The notes beneath the pieces were generated by a model. That model did no database searches. It was not told the DNA's origin and was given only the letters and a program-made list of their open reading frames with translations. Below, piece after piece: positions 4,367-5,018 of a stretch of DNA of 5,018 nt. The position numbers and the translations under genes were made by a program. Numbering within the stretch: the first letter of the stretch is position 1; every line of letters begins with the position of its first letter. The DNA lies in assembly GCA_020057985.1 (NCBI GenBank), contig JAGVEU010000247.1, positions 1-5,018 of the forward strand. The letters are read 5' to 3'. This DNA comes from Calditrichota bacterium (lineage in GTDB: Bacteria; Electryoneota; RPQS01).

Positions 4367-5018
4367 AAGTCCCAGCGCTTTCAGCTTTCGGTAAAGGCCT
4401 GTTCGATCCAATCCGGCGGCTTTGGCCACCTCCGTTTTGCTGCCCTGATAGGCGATCAACATCCGCTTGAAATACTCCCGCTCAAACTCCGTCTTGGCGC
4501 GCACATATTCCGTACTCGCTCCCTGTTCGCTACTTGCTTTGCCCTCCAGATCGAACCATAAGGCGATATCTTCCTCGTGAATTTCGGGTCCTTCGGCAAA
4601 GACCGAAAGCCACGCCGCGAGCCCCTCGAGTTCCCGCACATTCCCCGGCCAATCGTAGCTGAGTAAACGATTCACTGCAACCGGATGAAGTTTTAGCAGT
4701 CGCCGGTTGTTCCGGTTCGCCGCTCGCTCGATAAACCTGTCCATCAGTAGCGGAAGATCGGCCATTCGCTCGCGCAAGGGCGGCACGCGCAGCACAACGC
4801 TCTTTAGGCGGTAGTATAGATCCTTGCGAAACTTTCCCGCCTCCGTCATGGCTTCGAGGTTCTGGTTCGTGGCGGCAATCACCCGCACGTCCACTTGTTC
4901 CGTGCCCCGCCCTCCGACCGGTTCGATTTCTCCTTCCTGCAACACCCGCAGCACTCGCGATTGCACATCAAGGCTCATATCCCCGATCTCATCCAGAAAG
5001 ATCGTTCCCCCGTCGGCC
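4358..5018 (-). CDS. Sigma-54-dependent activator (NtrC family), C-terminal part
   Basis: The gene enters from the right edge and 219 residues are visible; the frame stays open upstream of the internal ATG at 4978, so that ATG is not the start. In order: Walker B GGTIFLDEIGD (about 3-13), sensor I region VRVIAATNQNLE (44-55), arginine-finger region RKDLYYRL (64-71), VPPLRER (78-84), sensor II YDWPGNVREL (121-130), a linker, and a Fis-type HTH with TEVAKAAGLDRTGLYRKLK (about 185-203). Known for the family: the AAA+ ring hydrolyses ATP to open sigma-54 polymerase complexes while the HTH binds enhancer DNA. The Walker A, GAFTGA loop and any receiver or sensor domain lie outside the window, so the input signal is unknown. 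A terminator follows the stop, then a sigma-54-like promoter for a surface lipoprotein, its likely target. Confidence 0.95.
   Translation of the reverse strand, partial: ADGGTIFLDEIGDMSLDVQSRVLRVLQEGEIEPVGGRGTEQVDVRVIAATNQNLEAMTEAGKFRKDLYYRLKSVVLRVPPLRERMADLPLLMDRFIERAANRNNRRLLKLHPVAVNRLLSYDWPGNVRELEGLAAWLSVFAEGPEIHEEDIALWFDLEGKASSEQGASTEYVRAKTEFEREYFKRMLIAYQGSKTEVAKAAGLDRTGLYRKLKALGLVD

Noticed and set aside
3733..4394. Alternative-frame ORFs over the lipoprotein gene and the adjacent gap
   Set aside because: The lipoprotein frame shows a signal peptide and full domains; the others are Arg/Pro-rich shadow translations.
4358..4978. The ATG at 4978 as the start of the activator gene
   Set aside because: The frame continues upstream to the edge and encodes GGTIFLDEIGD, the Walker B segment, so this Met is internal.

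Overview
The window looks like bacterial chromosome of medium GC, with every convincing gene on the minus strand, so transcription runs from right to left. A lipoprotein with a lipobox, a secreted PD40/beta-helix/Fn3 protein and a sigma-54 activator together suggest a Gram-negative-type bacterium. The 'SPCIDAGD...ADIGAFYF' style of beta-helix protein is common in the FCB group and related candidate phyla. That placement is inference from protein style only.

Layout from right to left. At 5018-4358 is the C-terminal part of an NtrC-family sigma-54 activator (enhancer-binding protein), cut by the window edge: Walker B, sensor I, arginine-finger region, GNVREL sensor II and a Fis-type HTH. The 174-nt gap after it is dense with signals: a palindrome over the activator's stop codon, a long hairpin terminator with a U-tract, and, overlapping that U-tract, a close match to a -24/-12 sigma-54 promoter. 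Next is a lipoprotein gene (4183-3173): lipobox Cys, five collagen-like Gly-X-Y triplets, an Ig/PKD-like segment and a LamG/concanavalin-like domain. After 74 nt comes a 765-residue secreted protein (3098-801) with a TolB-like PD40 propeller, a Cys- and Gly-rich right-handed beta-helix and an Fn3-like C-terminus. A hairpin with a T-rich tail at 657-615 probably ends this unit.

Farther left, a plausible sigma-70 promoter leads into a small DUF721 (DciA-like) gene (521-231), a housekeeping replication-type function unrelated to the surface proteins. After 179 nt holding three consecutive palindromes, a gene with a good Shine-Dalgarno starts at 51 and leaves the window.

The most interesting proposal is a compact local circuit. 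The sigma-54 activator may switch on the adjacent surface lipoprotein, and perhaps the propeller/beta-helix protein, through the -24/-12 promoter hidden in its own terminator, with the palindrome about 100 bp upstream as a candidate enhancer site. The promoter and terminator are seen in the sequence; the regulatory link is inference. The gaps at 646-800 and 81-178 hold several palindromes, G/C tracts and an 8-bp tandem repeat that resemble dispersed intergenic repeats.
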